From contig OMZA01000002.1 in NCBI GenBank assembly GCA_900315425.1, positions 1-64,000 of the forward strand: a DNA stretch of 64,000 nt, given 5' to 3'. Below are positions 35,485 to 45,577 of this stretch, in pieces; position 1 is the stretch's first letter; each line of letters begins with the position of its first letter. The stretch is from an uncultured Eubacteriales bacterium (GTDB lineage: Bacteria; Bacillota; Clostridia; Lachnospirales; Lachnospiraceae). The notes under the pieces were generated by a model. The model was not told the origin of the DNA and did not search any database. It saw only the letters and a list, made by a program, of their open reading frames with translations. A program made the position numbers and the translations under genes.

Positions 35485-36348
35485 ATGAAAATCAGTGATA
35501 TATTATCAACAAACAAAATAAGCATCTCTTTAGAAGTCTTTCCGCCAAAGAAAGATTCCAGTTATGAGGTGGTGGAAACTGCAGTTAAGGAGATAGCACA
35601 TTTAAAGCCATCTTTTATTAGTTGTACATATGGAGCCGGTGGAGGAACCAGTTCCAATACAGTTAAAATATCTAAATTAATACAAGACCAGGGTGTTACA
35701 TCGATGGCTCATCTTACATGTGTATCGTCCAACACAGAGGAAGTTAAAAAACAGATAAAAAGGATTAAAGAAGCAGGGATTGAAAATATACTAGCACTTA
35801 GGGGAGATATTCCCAAAGATTATGTGGAACCTACAGAACCACATTTTACTCATGCAACTGAGTTGGTAAAATTTATAAAACAGGAATATCCGGAAGCTTG
35901 CATAGGTGGAGCTAGTTATCCTGAAAAACATCCGGAAGCAGCCAGCAAAGATGAAGATATTAGACATATAAAAGAAAAAGTTGATGCCGGATGCGATTTT
36001 TTAACTACCCAGATGTTTTTTGATAATTCGACTTTTTATAATTATTTATACAGACTAAGAGAAGAGGGGATTAATGTTCCTGTTTTAGCAGGTATAATGC
36101 CGGTTACAACTAAGAGACAAATGGAAAGATCCATTGAATTATCAGGATGTATAATACCTCCAAGATTCAAGGCTTTGGTGGATAAATTTGGAGATAATCC
36201 GGAGGCAATGAAACGTGCCGGAATTATATATGCAACAGATCAGATTATAGATTTAATAGCTAATGGAATTAATCATATACATATATATACTATGAATAAA
36301 CCGGATGTGTCTGAAGGTATATTAAATAACCTAAAGGGGATTGTATAA
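35485..36348 (+). CDS. metF: Methylenetetrahydrofolate reductase
   Basis: Encodes 287 residues, FAD-dependent. It reduces 5,10-methylene-THF to 5-methyl-THF for methionine synthesis and one-carbon flow. Family stretches: ISLEVFPPKKDSSYE, FISCTYGAGGGTSS, TSMAHLTCV, NILALRGDIPKD, IGGASYPEKHPEA, DAGCDFLTTQMFFDNSTFYNY and VPVLAGIMPVTTKRQ. It is monocistronic, with no SAM riboswitch or T-box seen upstream. Confidence 0.95.
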   Translation: MKISDILSTNKISISLEVFPPKKDSSYEVVETAVKEIAHLKPSFISCTYGAGGGTSSNTVKISKLIQDQGVTSMAHLTCVSSNTEEVKKQIKRIKEAGIENILALRGDIPKDYVEPTEPHFTHATELVKFIKQEYPEACIGGASYPEKHPEAASKDEDIRHIKEKVDAGCDFLTTQMFFDNSTFYNYLYRLREEGINVPVLAGIMPVTTKRQMERSIELSGCIIPPRFKALVDKFGDNPEAMKRAGIIYATDQIIDLIANGINHIHIYTMNKPDVSEGILNNLKGIV

Positions 36349-36377
36349 ATTTTTAGATAACTATCACAAAGTTTTTC

Positions 36378-36406
36378 TTGACAAGAGAAAAATAAATGAT
36401 TATTAT
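36378..36406 (+). promoter_or_regulatory. Promoter of the trp operon
   Basis: TTGACA (36378-36383), 17 bases, TATTAT (36401-36406); TATAAA at 36404-36409 overlaps it. Confidence 0.8.
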
Positions 36407-36414
36407 AAACACAT

Positions 36415-36697
36415 GTTAAAAATTTAATACTGATAAACCGATGACGTGGAGATCAAGGTAGTTGTGCACTTACAGAGAGCTGTGATGGTGGAAATCAGCA
36501 GAACGCAGGTTGCTAAATGGACCACTGAGGGCGTAGTCAAAAGCTTTATATAAGCTGAGTATTCTACGACGTATGCATACGTTAGTTGCAGGGAATATGT
36601 TGGTATTCTTAGAGGAGCACGTCGCAAGGCGTGAATCAAGGTGGCACCGCGATAATTATCGTCCTTGACAGATTTTATATCTGTCAAGGACTTTTTT
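36415..36697 (+). promoter_or_regulatory. T-box leader (tryptophan) of the trp operon
   Basis: The T-box sequence AAGGTGGCACCGCG is at 36638-36651. A specifier TGG (Trp) is at 36518-36520 in GCTAAATGGACCACTG. The leader ends in a strong terminator (36661-36697). Uncharged tRNA-Trp would favour antitermination and trpE transcription. This replaces the TRAP or peptide attenuation used elsewhere. Confidence 0.92.
36661..36697 (+). terminator. T-box regulated terminator before trpE
   Basis: GTCCTTGACAG (36661-36671) pairs perfectly with CTGTCAAGGAC (36681-36691), then six T. Confidence 0.93.
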
Positions 36698-36748
36698 ATT
36701 TGTAAAAGCCGTAACTGTTGCCTCTAAAGAAACAGAAAGGAGCCTAAT

Positions 36749-38221
36749 ATGAAGTTTGTACCAGAACTTAAGGAAATTGAAAACTTAAAACAAGATTCAA
36801 GTTTGAAATTAGTACCTGTTAGTTCAGAGATGTATGCAGATTTCACAACCCCGATTGAAGTAATGAGAAAGCTAAAAAGTGTTAGTAATCATTGCTATTT
36901 ACTTGAAAGTGTAGAAGAGGGTAGAAATCTAGGGCGTTATACCTTTTTAGGGTATGATCCTAAAATGGAAGTAACATGTTTTAATTCTAAACTTACTGTT
37001 AAAGGGGAAAGCAGTTATGAGGTGGAGACAAATGATCCGGCAAAATATATTAAAAAAATATTAGCTGATCATAAAAGTGCGAAGTTTGACTATCTTCCAA
37101 CATTTACAGGAGGTTTGGTGGGATATTTTTCTTATGATTATATAAAATATGCAGAACCAAGCTTGAACTTAGATGCAAAAGATCAGGAACATTTTAAAGA
37201 TGTGGATTTGATGTTGTTTGATAAGGTAATTGTCTTTGATAATTTCAAACAAAAAATAATTTTAATACAAAATATCAATATCTCAAATGCTTTAGTTGAA
37301 TATCCAAGGGCAATTGAAAGCATCGAAAAAATGGCAGATATCATTAAGAATCACAAGGCTAAAGAAATAGAAAAAGGAAAGAGAACCTCTGATTATAGAT
37401 ATCTTTTTGAAAAAGAAGAGTATATGGAAAAAGTTGAAAAAATAAAAGAGCATATTAAAGAAGGTGATATCTTTCAATTGGTTTTTTCTAACAGAATTGA
37501 AGCAGATTTTGAAGGAAGTCTATTTGATACATATAGAGTACTTAGAACTGTAAATCCTTCACCTTATATGTTTTATTTTTCAAGTGATGATATTGAACTT
37601 GCAGGGGCTTCACCGGAAACTCTTGTAAAAGTTACCAATGGAGAAGTTCTTACTTATCCTTTGGCAGGAACAAGGCCCAGAGGAAAAAATAATGCAGAAG
37701 ATGAGGAACTTATAAATGGTCTTTTAAAAGATGAAAAAGAACTGGCAGAGCATAATATGTTAGTAGATTTGGGAAGAAATGATCTTGGAAGAGTCTGCAA
37801 ATACGGAAGTGTAAAGGTTACAGAATATATGCAGGTTCTTAAATATTCCCATGTAATGCATATTGGATCAACAGTGCAGGGAACTTTAAGAGATGATATG
37901 GATGCAGTGGATGCTATTGGTTCGGTACTTCCAGCCGGAACGCTTTCTGGAGCACCAAAGATAAAGGCGTGCCAAATAATAAACAAGTTAGAGAATAATA
38001 AGCGTGGAATATATGGTGGAGCCGTTGGATATTTGGATTTATCAGGAAATATGGACATGTGTATTGCCATAAGATTGGCCTTTAAGAAAAATGACAAGGT
38101 ATTTATAAGGTCAGGAGCGGGAATTGTGTATGACAGTGTTCCGGAAAATGAGTTTAATGAGTGTATCAATAAAGCTAAGGCAGTATTAACGGCAATAGAT
38201 ACATCCATGGAAGATATGTGA
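36749..38221 (+). CDS. trpE: Anthranilate synthase component I
   Basis: Encodes 490 residues. It converts chorismate to anthranilate, using ammonia supplied by TrpG. The N-terminal part contains YLLESVEEGRNLGRYTFLG with the LLES element that binds feedback tryptophan; the C-terminal chorismate-binding domain has GASPETLVKV, YPLAGTRPRGK, DLGRNDLGRV and AGTLSGAPKIKA. Ribosome site AAAGGAG. It is the first structural gene behind the Trp T-box. Confidence 0.97.
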   Translation: MKFVPELKEIENLKQDSSLKLVPVSSEMYADFTTPIEVMRKLKSVSNHCYLLESVEEGRNLGRYTFLGYDPKMEVTCFNSKLTVKGESSYEVETNDPAKYIKKILADHKSAKFDYLPTFTGGLVGYFSYDYIKYAEPSLNLDAKDQEHFKDVDLMLFDKVIVFDNFKQKIILIQNINISNALVEYPRAIESIEKMADIIKNHKAKEIEKGKRTSDYRYLFEKEEYMEKVEKIKEHIKEGDIFQLVFSNRIEADFEGSLFDTYRVLRTVNPSPYMFYFSSDDIELAGASPETLVKVTNGEVLTYPLAGTRPRGKNNAEDEELINGLLKDEKELAEHNMLVDLGRNDLGRVCKYGSVKVTEYMQVLKYSHVMHIGSTVQGTLRDDMDAVDAIGSVLPAGTLSGAPKIKACQIINKLENNKRGIYGGAVGYLDLSGNMDMCIAIRLAFKKNDKVFIRSGAGIVYDSVPENEFNECINKAKAVLTAIDTSMEDM

Positions 38222-38229
38222 GGTGGATT

Positions 38230-38793
38230 ATGATATTACTAATAGATAATTATGATAGCTTCTCATATAACCTGGTACAACTTATTGGAGAATTAAATCC
38301 TGATATTAAGGTTATAAGAAACGATGAGCTTACTATAAAAGAAATAGATGAATTAAAGCCTGAAGCAATAATCATATCACCAGGACCTGGAAGACCTCAG
38401 GATGCGGGGGTATGTATAGATGTTGTTAAAGAATTAGGTAGTAAATATAAAATATTAGGCGTTTGTCTGGGACATCAATCAATCTGTGAGGCGTATGGTG
38501 GAAAGATAATCTATGCCAAAGAGTTAATGCATGGAAAACAATCAATTGCCAAAATAAACAAGGATACAGATTTATTTAAAAATATGGAAAATGAAATAAA
38601 AGTTGCCAGATATCATTCATTAGCAGTGGATATTTCAAATATAAATGATTTGGAAGTTACAGCAATAACAAATGATAACGAGGTTATGGCTGTACAGCAT
38701 AAAGAATATAAAATATATGGAGTGCAATTTCACCCAGAGTCGATATTAACACCAGATGGTAGAGAAATAATAAAGAATTTTTTGGAGGTATAA
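38230..38793 (+). CDS. trpG: Anthranilate synthase component II (glutamine amidotransferase)
   Basis: Encodes 187 residues, class I amidotransferase. It starts [18 protein letters not shown]; the catalytic Cys is in GVCLGHQSI and the His-Glu pair in [11 protein letters not shown] at 38230 is chosen as the family start, with GAGGT just before it; GTG at 38218 overlapping the trpE stop is less likely. It is not fused to TrpD. Confidence 0.96.
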   Translation: MILLIDNYDSFSYNLVQLIGELNPDIKVIRNDELTIKEIDELKPEAIIISPGPGRPQDAGVCIDVVKELGSKYKILGVCLGHQSICEAYGGKIIYAKELMHGKQSIAKINKDTDLFKNMENEIKVARYHSLAVDISNINDLEVTAITNDNEVMAVQHKEYKIYGVQFHPESILTPDGREIIKNFLEV

Positions 38794-38797
38794 GATT

Positions 38798-39805
38798 ATG
38801 ATTAAAGAAGCTATTAATATTTTAATAAACGGTGAAGATTTAAGTTATGAAATGTGTAAAGATGTTGTTGATGAGATAATGTCCGGAGAGGCATCAGATG
38901 ATTTAATTGCATCTTTCCTTACAGCTATGACATGTAAAGGAGAGACAATAGATGAGATAACAGGAGCTGCTGAAGGAATGAGAGCTCATGAATTAGTTCT
39001 TCCAAAGAGTAATGATGCCCTTGAAATAGTTGGAACAGGTGGGGATAAATCTAATTCTATTAATATCTCCACAATTGCATCCATTATCGTATCATCTGCT
39101 GGATATAAGGTAGCAAAACATGGAAACAGAGCAGCTTCTTCTAAGTCAGGAACAGCAGATTGCTTTGAGGCTTTAGGCGTAAAACTTGATATTTCCCCTG
39201 AAAGAAGCAAGGAAATTCTTGATGAGATAGGATTATGTTTCTTATTTGCTCAGAAATATCATGGAGCTATGAAATATGTAGGACCAGTAAGAAAGAATCT
39301 TGGAATCAGAACTATATTTAATATATTAGGACCACTTGCTAATCCGGCATCTTGTAGCAAACAGTTACTTGGAGTATTTAGCAAGGAACTTGTTGAACCA
39401 ATGGCAAGAGTTTTATATAAGCTTGGAATAAATGATGCCATGGTTGTATACGGTGAAGATGGTTTAGATGAGATATCTATGAGTGCACCAACATATGTAT
39501 GTGAACAAAGAAATGGGAAGTATGAAACATATACAATTAATCCTGAGGATTACGGATTCACACTTTGCAGAAAGGATGACATTGTAGGTGGAACTCCACA
39601 GGAAAACGCCGAATATGCAAAACAGATTTTAAGTGGAGTAAAAGGACCAAAAGCAGATGCAGTAATTATAAATGCAGGAGCAGCAATTCACGTTGCAGAT
39701 CCAAGTAAGAGTATTGCTGAAGGTATTGAAATTGCCAAGAAACAGATTGAAAATGGTAAAGCCATTGAACAGCTTAATAAATTCGTTGAATTAACAAATA
39801 AATAG
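38798..39805 (+). CDS. trpD: Anthranilate phosphoribosyltransferase
   Basis: Encodes 335 residues. It joins anthranilate to PRPP. Motifs: [14 protein letters not shown] (PRPP site), [21 protein letters not shown], and [19 protein letters not shown]. It has a GGAGGT ribosome site overlapping the trpG end and lies 4 bases after it. Confidence 0.97.
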   Translation: MIKEAINILINGEDLSYEMCKDVVDEIMSGEASDDLIASFLTAMTCKGETIDEITGAAEGMRAHELVLPKSNDALEIVGTGGDKSNSINISTIASIIVSSAGYKVAKHGNRAASSKSGTADCFEALGVKLDISPERSKEILDEIGLCFLFAQKYHGAMKYVGPVRKNLGIRTIFNILGPLANPASCSKQLLGVFSKELVEPMARVLYKLGINDAMVVYGEDGLDEISMSAPTYVCEQRNGKYETYTINPEDYGFTLCRKDDIVGGTPQENAEYAKQILSGVKGPKADAVIINAGAAIHVADPSKSIAEGIEIAKKQIENGKAIEQLNKFVELTNK

Positions 39806-39817
39806 TAGGAATAAATT

Positions 39818-40615
39818 ATGATATTAGATAAATTAACAGAGTCAACAAAAAGAAGAGTTGATGAATTTTATAAAAATAACGATGTAGACCAAATAAAAAG
39901 CATTGCAATGCAAATGGCAAATGAAGAATCAGAAGATAGAAAATTCAGATTTGGAAAGGCATTAAGAAGTTACCCTATTTCTTTTATATGCGAGGTAAAA
40001 AAAGCTTCTCCTTCAAAAGGCATTATTGCTGAAGATTTTGATTATATTAATATTGCAAAAGAATATGAGAAGGCTGGTGCAAATGCAATATCTGTATTAA
40101 CAGAACCTGAGTATTTCAAAGGGGATATCAATTATTTAAAAGACATAAGCAAGGTAGTGGATATACCTCTTTTGAGAAAAGATTTTACTATTGATGAAGC
40201 TATGATATATCAGGCAAAAGTGGCAGGTGCCAGCGGAATTCTTTTAATATGTTCTATATTAAACGACAAGGAACTTAGAGAATTTAAAGGTATTGCAGAT
40301 AATCTGGGATTGTCAGCATTGGTGGAAGCTCATGATGAAGAAGAAGTGCAAAGGGCTTTAGAAATGGGTGCAGAAATTATTGGAGTTAATAATCGTAATC
40401 TTAAGGACTTTACAGTGGATATTCATAACAGTATAAGACTTAGAAATATGGTGGATAAAGATATTACGTTTGTCTCTGAAAGTGGAATTAAAAATGCAGA
40501 TAATATAAAGGAATTAGTGGACAATAATGTAAATGCAGTTTTAATTGGAGAGACATTTATGCGTTCAAATGATAAAAAAGGAATGCTTGATAACCTTTTA
40601 TCTAAATGCATTTAA
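39818..40615 (+). CDS. trpC: Indole-3-glycerol-phosphate synthase
   Basis: Encodes 265 residues, a single TIM barrel. It closes the indole ring from CdRP. Motifs: FICEVKKASPSKGII, ISVLTEPEYFKGD, PLLRKDFTIDEAMIYQA, EAHDEEEV, IGVNNRNLKDF and ESGI. It is not fused to a TrpF domain. After it comes only a 68-base gap before trpB, so trpF is missing from the operon. Confidence 0.97.
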   Translation: MILDKLTESTKRRVDEFYKNNDVDQIKSIAMQMANEESEDRKFRFGKALRSYPISFICEVKKASPSKGIIAEDFDYINIAKEYEKAGANAISVLTEPEYFKGDINYLKDISKVVDIPLLRKDFTIDEAMIYQAKVAGASGILLICSILNDKELREFKGIADNLGLSALVEAHDEEEVQRALEMGAEIIGVNNRNLKDFTVDIHNSIRLRNMVDKDITFVSESGIKNADNIKELVDNNVNAVLIGETFMRSNDKKGMLDNLLSKCI

Positions 40616-40683
40616 TGGTAATATATTTGTTGGCGCTTTAATTTAGTAAAATGTACGTCAGGAAAATTAGAAAGGTAATGATT

Positions 40684-41883
40684 ATGGAACAGACAGAAAA
40701 TAAGGTTGGAAGATTTGGTGAATTTGGAGGCCAGTATATTCCAGAGACACTTATGAATGAAATAAAACAATTGGAAAAAAACTATGAGTTTTACAAAAAT
40801 GACAAGGAGTTTAATGATGAATTAGATACTCTTTTAAGGGAATATGCTTCAAGACCATCTCTTCTTTATTATGCAGAAAAGATGACAAAAGATCTTGGAG
40901 GTGCAAAAATTTATTTTAAAAGAGAGGATTTGAATCATACAGGTTCTCATAAAATTAACAATGTTTTAGGCCAGGTTTTAATGGCTAAAAAATGTGGAAA
41001 AACAAGAGTTATAGCTGAGACCGGTGCTGGACAGCATGGAGTTGCCACAGCTACAGCAGCAGCTCTACTTGGTTTGGAATGTGAAATATACATGGGAAGA
41101 GTTGATACAGAAAGACAGGCACTTAATGTATATAGAATGAAACTATTGGGAGCATCTGTTCATCCTGTGGATTCAGGAACGGCAACTCTTAAGGATGCTG
41201 TAAATGAAGCTTTTAAAGAGTGGACTAGAAGAATTGATGACACTATGTATATTATTGGTTCAACTATGGGACCTCATCCATTTCCAACAATAGTTAGAGA
41301 TTTTCAAAGTGTTATCAGTAAAGAGGCCAGACAGCAGATTCTAGAAAAAGAAGGAAGATTACCAGATGTAGTTATGGCATGTGTTGGTGGTGGAAGCAAT
41401 GCCATGGGAACTTTCTATAATTTTATTAATGACAAAGAAGTTAGACTTATAGGTTGTGAGGCTGCAGGAAAAGGTATTGATACTGATTTGTATGCAGCTA
41501 CTATAGCTAAAGGCGAGATTGGAGTATTCCATGGAATGAAATCTTTATTCTGTCAGGATGAAGAAGGACAGATATCTCCAGTATATTCAATTTCAGCAGG
41601 ACTTGATTATCCGGGAATTGGACCTGAGCATGCCTATCTCAATGCAACTAAAAGAGCAGAGTATGTATCTATAACAGATGATGAAGCAGTAGATGCCTTT
41701 GAGTATATAGCAAGACAGGAAGGAATTATCTGTGCTATTGAAAGTGCACATGCAGTGGCAGAAGTTATAAAGCTTGCACCAACTATGAGCAAAGATCAGA
41801 TAATTGTATGCTGTCTATCAGGTCGTGGAGATAAAGACGTGGCAGCTATAGCAAGATATAGAGGAGTTGATTTACATGAGTAG
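40684..41883 (+). CDS. trpB: Tryptophan synthase beta chain
   Basis: Encodes 399 residues, PLP-dependent, making tryptophan from indole and serine. Motifs: [19 protein letters not shown], the PLP lysine in [30 protein letters not shown] and LSGRGDKD. It is the TrpB1 type that partners TrpA. ATG at 40684 is chosen for AAAGG eight bases upstream; earlier in-frame ATGs (40651, 40678) are less well placed. It overlaps trpA by 8 bases. Confidence 0.97.
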   Translation: MEQTENKVGRFGEFGGQYIPETLMNEIKQLEKNYEFYKNDKEFNDELDTLLREYASRPSLLYYAEKMTKDLGGAKIYFKREDLNHTGSHKINNVLGQVLMAKKCGKTRVIAETGAGQHGVATATAAALLGLECEIYMGRVDTERQALNVYRMKLLGASVHPVDSGTATLKDAVNEAFKEWTRRIDDTMYIIGSTMGPHPFPTIVRDFQSVISKEARQQILEKEGRLPDVVMACVGGGSNAMGTFYNFINDKEVRLIGCEAAGKGIDTDLYAATIAKGEIGVFHGMKSLFCQDEEGQISPVYSISAGLDYPGIGPEHAYLNATKRAEYVSITDDEAVDAFEYIARQEGIICAIESAHAVAEVIKLAPTMSKDQIIVCCLSGRGDKDVAAIARYRGVDLHE

Positions 41884-42646
41884 AATAAAGAACGCATTTA
41901 AAGATGGAAAAGCATTTATAGGATTTCTAACAGCAGGAGATCCTAGTCTTGATAAAACAGAAGAATTTATTCTTGAAATGGCAAACAGTGGAGCAGATCT
42001 TGTGGAAATTGGAATTCCTTTTTCAGATCCAATAGCAGAGGGAGAGGTAATTCAAAATGCCAATGTTAGAGCACTTTCAAATGGAGCAACAGTAAAAAAA
42101 GTATTTGAAATGGTGGCGTCAGTAAGAAAGAAAACAGATGTTCCATTGGTATTCTTAACATATCTTAATCCTGTATTTCACTATGGCTATGAAGAATTTT
42201 TAAGCAAATGTAATGAGGTTGGAATTGATGGAATTATTATTCCGGATTTGCCTTATGAAGAGAAAGGTGAAATCAATGAAGTTGCAAAAAAACATGATAT
42301 TGATATAATATCTATGATTGCACCAACATCTAAACAGAGAATTGCAACAATAGCAAATTCAGCAACCGGATTTATTTATACAGTATCTTCATTAGGTGTT
42401 ACAGGTGTGCGAAGTGAGATAAAGACAGATTTAGAGTCAATAGTTAAAATAATTAAAGAGAATTCAGATACTCCAGTGGCTATTGGATTTGGAATTAATA
42501 CACCAGAACAGGCAAAGAATTTTGCTAAGTATGCAGATGGTGTAATAGTTGGAAGCGCAATAGTTAAAATTATAGCAGAATATGGAGAAGATTCAGCTTC
42601 TCATATTAGAGATTATATTAAGAGTATGAAGGAAGCTATTAGCTAA
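41876..42646 (+). CDS. trpA: Tryptophan synthase alpha chain
   Basis: Encodes 256 residues. It cleaves indole-3-glycerol phosphate and channels indole to TrpB. Motifs: [30 protein letters not shown] (catalytic Glu near 50), [12 protein letters not shown] (catalytic Asp near 60 in the usual numbering), [14 protein letters not shown] and GFGIN. ATG at 41876 has GAGGAG nine bases upstream; TTG at 41867 is rejected. Confidence 0.97.
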   Translation: MSRIKNAFKDGKAFIGFLTAGDPSLDKTEEFILEMANSGADLVEIGIPFSDPIAEGEVIQNANVRALSNGATVKKVFEMVASVRKKTDVPLVFLTYLNPVFHYGYEEFLSKCNEVGIDGIIIPDLPYEEKGEINEVAKKHDIDIISMIAPTSKQRIATIANSATGFIYTVSSLGVTGVRSEIKTDLESIVKIIKENSDTPVAIGFGINTPEQAKNFAKYADGVIVGSAIVKIIAEYGEDSASHIRDYIKSMKEAIS

Positions 42647-42674
42647 TAATCAGTCAGAAATAGAGGAATCGGTA

Positions 42675-44270
42675 ATGAGTGATAAAAGAAGTATAAAGAC
42701 TATAATATTCCATGGCGGAATTCTTGCAATGGCAGGAATCTTAGTAAGAATCATTGGTTTGTTGTATAGAATACCAATGGTTAATATTATTGGTGCAGAA
42801 GCCAATGGTATTTATTCGGCCGCATTTAATGTATATAATCTTATGCTTGTGTTATCCTCATACGGATTACCAATGGCAGTTTCTAAATTAGTTTCTGCAA
42901 GAATTGAGAATAAAAAATTTAAAAATGCAGCAGCAGTATTTAATATGGCAATGGCTATATCCATGGTTACAGGTGGATTAGCCGGCCTTTTCATGTCTTT
43001 AGGAGCAGGCTGGATAGAAAGAACATTTTATGCAAAATATGCAGGAATTGCATTACCATTAAAGGTATTAGCACCAACTGTATTTATTGTATCAATGCTA
43101 GGAGTATTCAGAGGCTTTTATCAGGGTCAGGGAACAACAATCCCTACGGCAGTTTCCCAAATTATAGAACAGATTGTTAATGCAATTGTCAGCGTAGCAG
43201 CTGGATATATTCTTATGAAAAAATATATTAATTCCCCAAAACAGAGCGGATGGGGAGCAGCTGGTGGAACTTTGGGTACTTGTACGGGTGCAACCGCAGC
43301 ACTTGTATTTTTATTAGTGTTATTTTTTGTTTATTATCCTAGATTTCAAAAAAAGACCAGGAAAAGTAATAAAGTATTAGATGAGTCATATTCATCTATT
43401 TTTAAAATACTTGTTATAACTTTGATTCCAATCATTATTGGACAAACATTTTATCAAATTAGTGCCATGTTAGATGATATGATCTATGGAAAAATGATGA
43501 TGGGTGTTTCAGCTAAAGTTGTAAAAACAACAATGGGTAACTATAGTTCTAGTTATGTGTTGCTTACAAGTGTGGTTCTTGGAGTTGCTTCGGCTATGTC
43601 GGCATCCTTACTTCCAAGTGTTGTGGCGTCTAAACAACATGGAGATTTTGAAACAATAAATGAAAAGTTAAAAGCAACAGTTAAAGCCAATATGTTTATA
43701 GCAATGCCATGTTTTATTGGGCTTTTTGTGTTAGGAGAGCCTATAGTTGCCATGCTTTTCAGCAGTTATGATAGTCATCAGGGAGGAGTAATGTTAAAGC
43801 TTGGGGCAGTGGCGGTTATTTTTTATACCCTTGCTACAGTAACCACAACCACTTTACAGGGAATTGATAAATTAAATGTTCCGATATATCATAATATAGT
43901 GGCGTTAGCTGTACACATTCCACTTTTGATTATTTTATTAAGGACAACAGATTTAGGAATATATGCAATAGTTATTGGAAATGCATCATTTCCAATACTG
44001 GTAATGCTATTAAATCTTATATCACTTTATAAATATACAGGTTATACTCAGGAGATAATACAAAGCATAGGTGTCCCATTTGTCTGCGCTTTGTTTATGG
44101 GAATATGTACCTATGGTGCATATAAGTTATTTTTTAATATTTCAGGAAGAGTGATAATTGGTTTGTTCTTTGGATTTATAATAGCAGCTGTTACGTATTT
44201 TGGTTCTATGTTTTTATATGAAAAAAAATTAAAACCGATTATAATGAATAGAGATTATTATGATGATTGA
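42675..44270 (+). CDS. Polysaccharide/lipid II flippase-like protein (SpoVB/MurJ, MOP superfamily)
   Basis: Encodes 531 residues with about 14 membrane helices. Hallmarks: FHGGILAMAGILVRIIGLLYRIP near the start, GANGIYSAAFNVYNLMLVLSSYGLPMAVSKLVS, FRGFYQGQGTTIPTAVSQIIEQ, matching the SpoVB/YtgP-type branch of the MOP superfamily. The probable role is flipping a lipid-linked cell-wall or spore-cortex precursor. It follows trpA by 28 bases and may share the trp transcript. Confidence 0.87.
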   Translation: MSDKRSIKTIIFHGGILAMAGILVRIIGLLYRIPMVNIIGAEANGIYSAAFNVYNLMLVLSSYGLPMAVSKLVSARIENKKFKNAAAVFNMAMAISMVTGGLAGLFMSLGAGWIERTFYAKYAGIALPLKVLAPTVFIVSMLGVFRGFYQGQGTTIPTAVSQIIEQIVNAIVSVAAGYILMKKYINSPKQSGWGAAGGTLGTCTGATAALVFLLVLFFVYYPRFQKKTRKSNKVLDESYSSIFKILVITLIPIIIGQTFYQISAMLDDMIYGKMMMGVSAKVVKTTMGNYSSSYVLLTSVVLGVASAMSASLLPSVVASKQHGDFETINEKLKATVKANMFIAMPCFIGLFVLGEPIVAMLFSSYDSHQGGVMLKLGAVAVIFYTLATVTTTTLQGIDKLNVPIYHNIVALAVHIPLLIILLRTTDLGIYAIVIGNASFPILVMLLNLISLYKYTGYTQEIIQSIGVPFVCALFMGICTYGAYKLFFNISGRVIIGLFFGFIIAAVTYFGSMFLYEKKLKPIIMNRDYYDD

Positions 44271-44298
44271 TAATACATAAATGTAATTAGGAGGAAAT

Positions 44299-45384
44299 AT
44301 GAGTAAGGTTATTTTAACAGGTGACAGACCAACAGGTAGACTTCACGTAGGACATTACGTTGGTTCCCTAAAAAGAAGAGTAGAATTACAAAATTCAGGT
44401 GAGTACGATAAGATTTTTATAATGATAGCAGATGCACAAGCATTAACAGATAATGCAGATAATCCTGAAAAAGTACGTCAAAATATTATAGAGGTTGCCT
44501 TAGATTATCTTTCTGCAGGACTTGATCCTGAGAAGACAACAATACTTATTCAGTCTCAGATTCCGGAACTTACGGAAATGACACAGTATTTTATGAATCT
44601 TGTTACAGTATCAAGACTTCAAAGAAATCCTACAGTAAAGTCAGAGATTAATATGAGAAAATTTGAGACAAGTATACCGGTGGGATTCTTTACATATCCA
44701 ATAAGTCAGGCATCTGATATCCTTGCATTTAAAGCAACAACAGTACCGGCAGGGGAAGATCAGGAACCAATGATTGAACAGACAAGAGAAATAGTTAGAA
44801 AGTTTAATTCGGTATATGGTGAAACTTTAATTGAGCCAGAGATTCTTCTTCCGGAATCAGAGGCGGCAAGAAGACTTCCAGGTACAGATGGTAAGGCAAA
44901 GATGAGTAAGTCCCTTGGTAACTGTATTTATCTTGCAGACAGTGAAGAAGATGTTAGAGCAAAAATAATGAGTATGTACACAGACCCAGATCATATTAAG
45001 GTTTCAGATCCGGGTAAGATTGAAGGAAATACAGTATTTACATATTTGGATGCATTTTCTAAGACAGAGCAGTTTGAAAGATATTTACCAGAGTATGCTA
45101 ATCTTGATGAACTTAAGGAGCATTATCAAAAAGGTGGTCTTGGAGATGTAAAGGTTAAGAAATTCCTAAATAATGTATTGCAGGAAGAGCTTGAGCCAAT
45201 TAGAGCTAGAAGACATGAATATGAAAAAGACATTGCCGGAGTTTATGATATTCTTAAAAAGGGAAGCGAAGAAGCAAGACAAGTAGCAGCAAACACCCTT
45301 CATGATATTAAAGAAGCAATGAAAATCAACTATTTTGATGATGCTGAGCTTATTGCAAAGCATGCAAAAAAATATGGAAATTAG
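44299..45384 (+). CDS. trpS: Tryptophanyl-tRNA synthetase
   Basis: Encodes 361 residues, class I. HIGH-type motif HVGH near residue 17 (TGDRPTGRLHVGHYVGSL), the KMSKS motif as KMSKSLGN near residue 200, and the Trp pocket stretch FTYPISQASDILAF. Ribosome site AGGAGG. It is close behind the flippase gene, so it may also respond to the upstream Trp T-box by read-through; no T-box of its own is seen. Confidence 0.96.
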   Translation: MSKVILTGDRPTGRLHVGHYVGSLKRRVELQNSGEYDKIFIMIADAQALTDNADNPEKVRQNIIEVALDYLSAGLDPEKTTILIQSQIPELTEMTQYFMNLVTVSRLQRNPTVKSEINMRKFETSIPVGFFTYPISQASDILAFKATTVPAGEDQEPMIEQTREIVRKFNSVYGETLIEPEILLPESEAARRLPGTDGKAKMSKSLGNCIYLADSEEDVRAKIMSMYTDPDHIKVSDPGKIEGNTVFTYLDAFSKTEQFERYLPEYANLDELKEHYQKGGLGDVKVKKFLNNVLQEELEPIRARRHEYEKDIAGVYDILKKGSEEARQVAANTLHDIKEAMKINYFDDAELIAKHAKKYGN

Positions 45385-45420
45385 TAAATATATATTAATT
45401 TAGAATAATTATAATAATTA

Positions 45421-45463
45421 AAGGGGATATAAAACAGATAATTCTGTGATGTATCCTCTTTTG
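45421..45463 (+). terminator. Probable terminator after trpS
   Basis: AGGGGATA and ACAGA pair imperfectly with TCTGT and TATCCTCT around TAAT, followed by a short T run. Confidence 0.6.
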
Positions 45464-45466
45464 TGC

Positions 45467-45495
45467 TTGCATTTTTATCTATAAGATAATAAAAT
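45467..45495 (+). promoter_or_regulatory. Probable promoter of the biotin decarboxylase operon
   Basis: TTGCAT (45467-45472), 17 bases, TAAAAT (45490-45495). A start near 45502 would give a leader of about 75 bases. Confidence 0.6.
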
Positions 45496-45515
45496 TTAAA
45501 ATGGCTGAAATTTGA

Positions 45516-45537
45516 TATATGGGTAGAATCTCATATA
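45516..45537 (+). promoter_or_regulatory. 5' leader hairpin of the decarboxylase operon
   Basis: TATATGGG (45516-45523) pairs with CTCATATA (45530-45537) with one G-U pair around a six-base loop. It would sit near the 5' end of the mRNA and might protect it or serve as a binding site. Confidence 0.45.
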
Positions 45538-45577
45538 CCTTTTCTAGATAAATTATATATAAAATGGAGGTTACGTA

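Noticed and set aside
40616-40683. Possible remnant of trpF (peptide YVRKIRKV before trpB)
   Set aside because: Too short to distinguish from chance; no TrpF motif is present.
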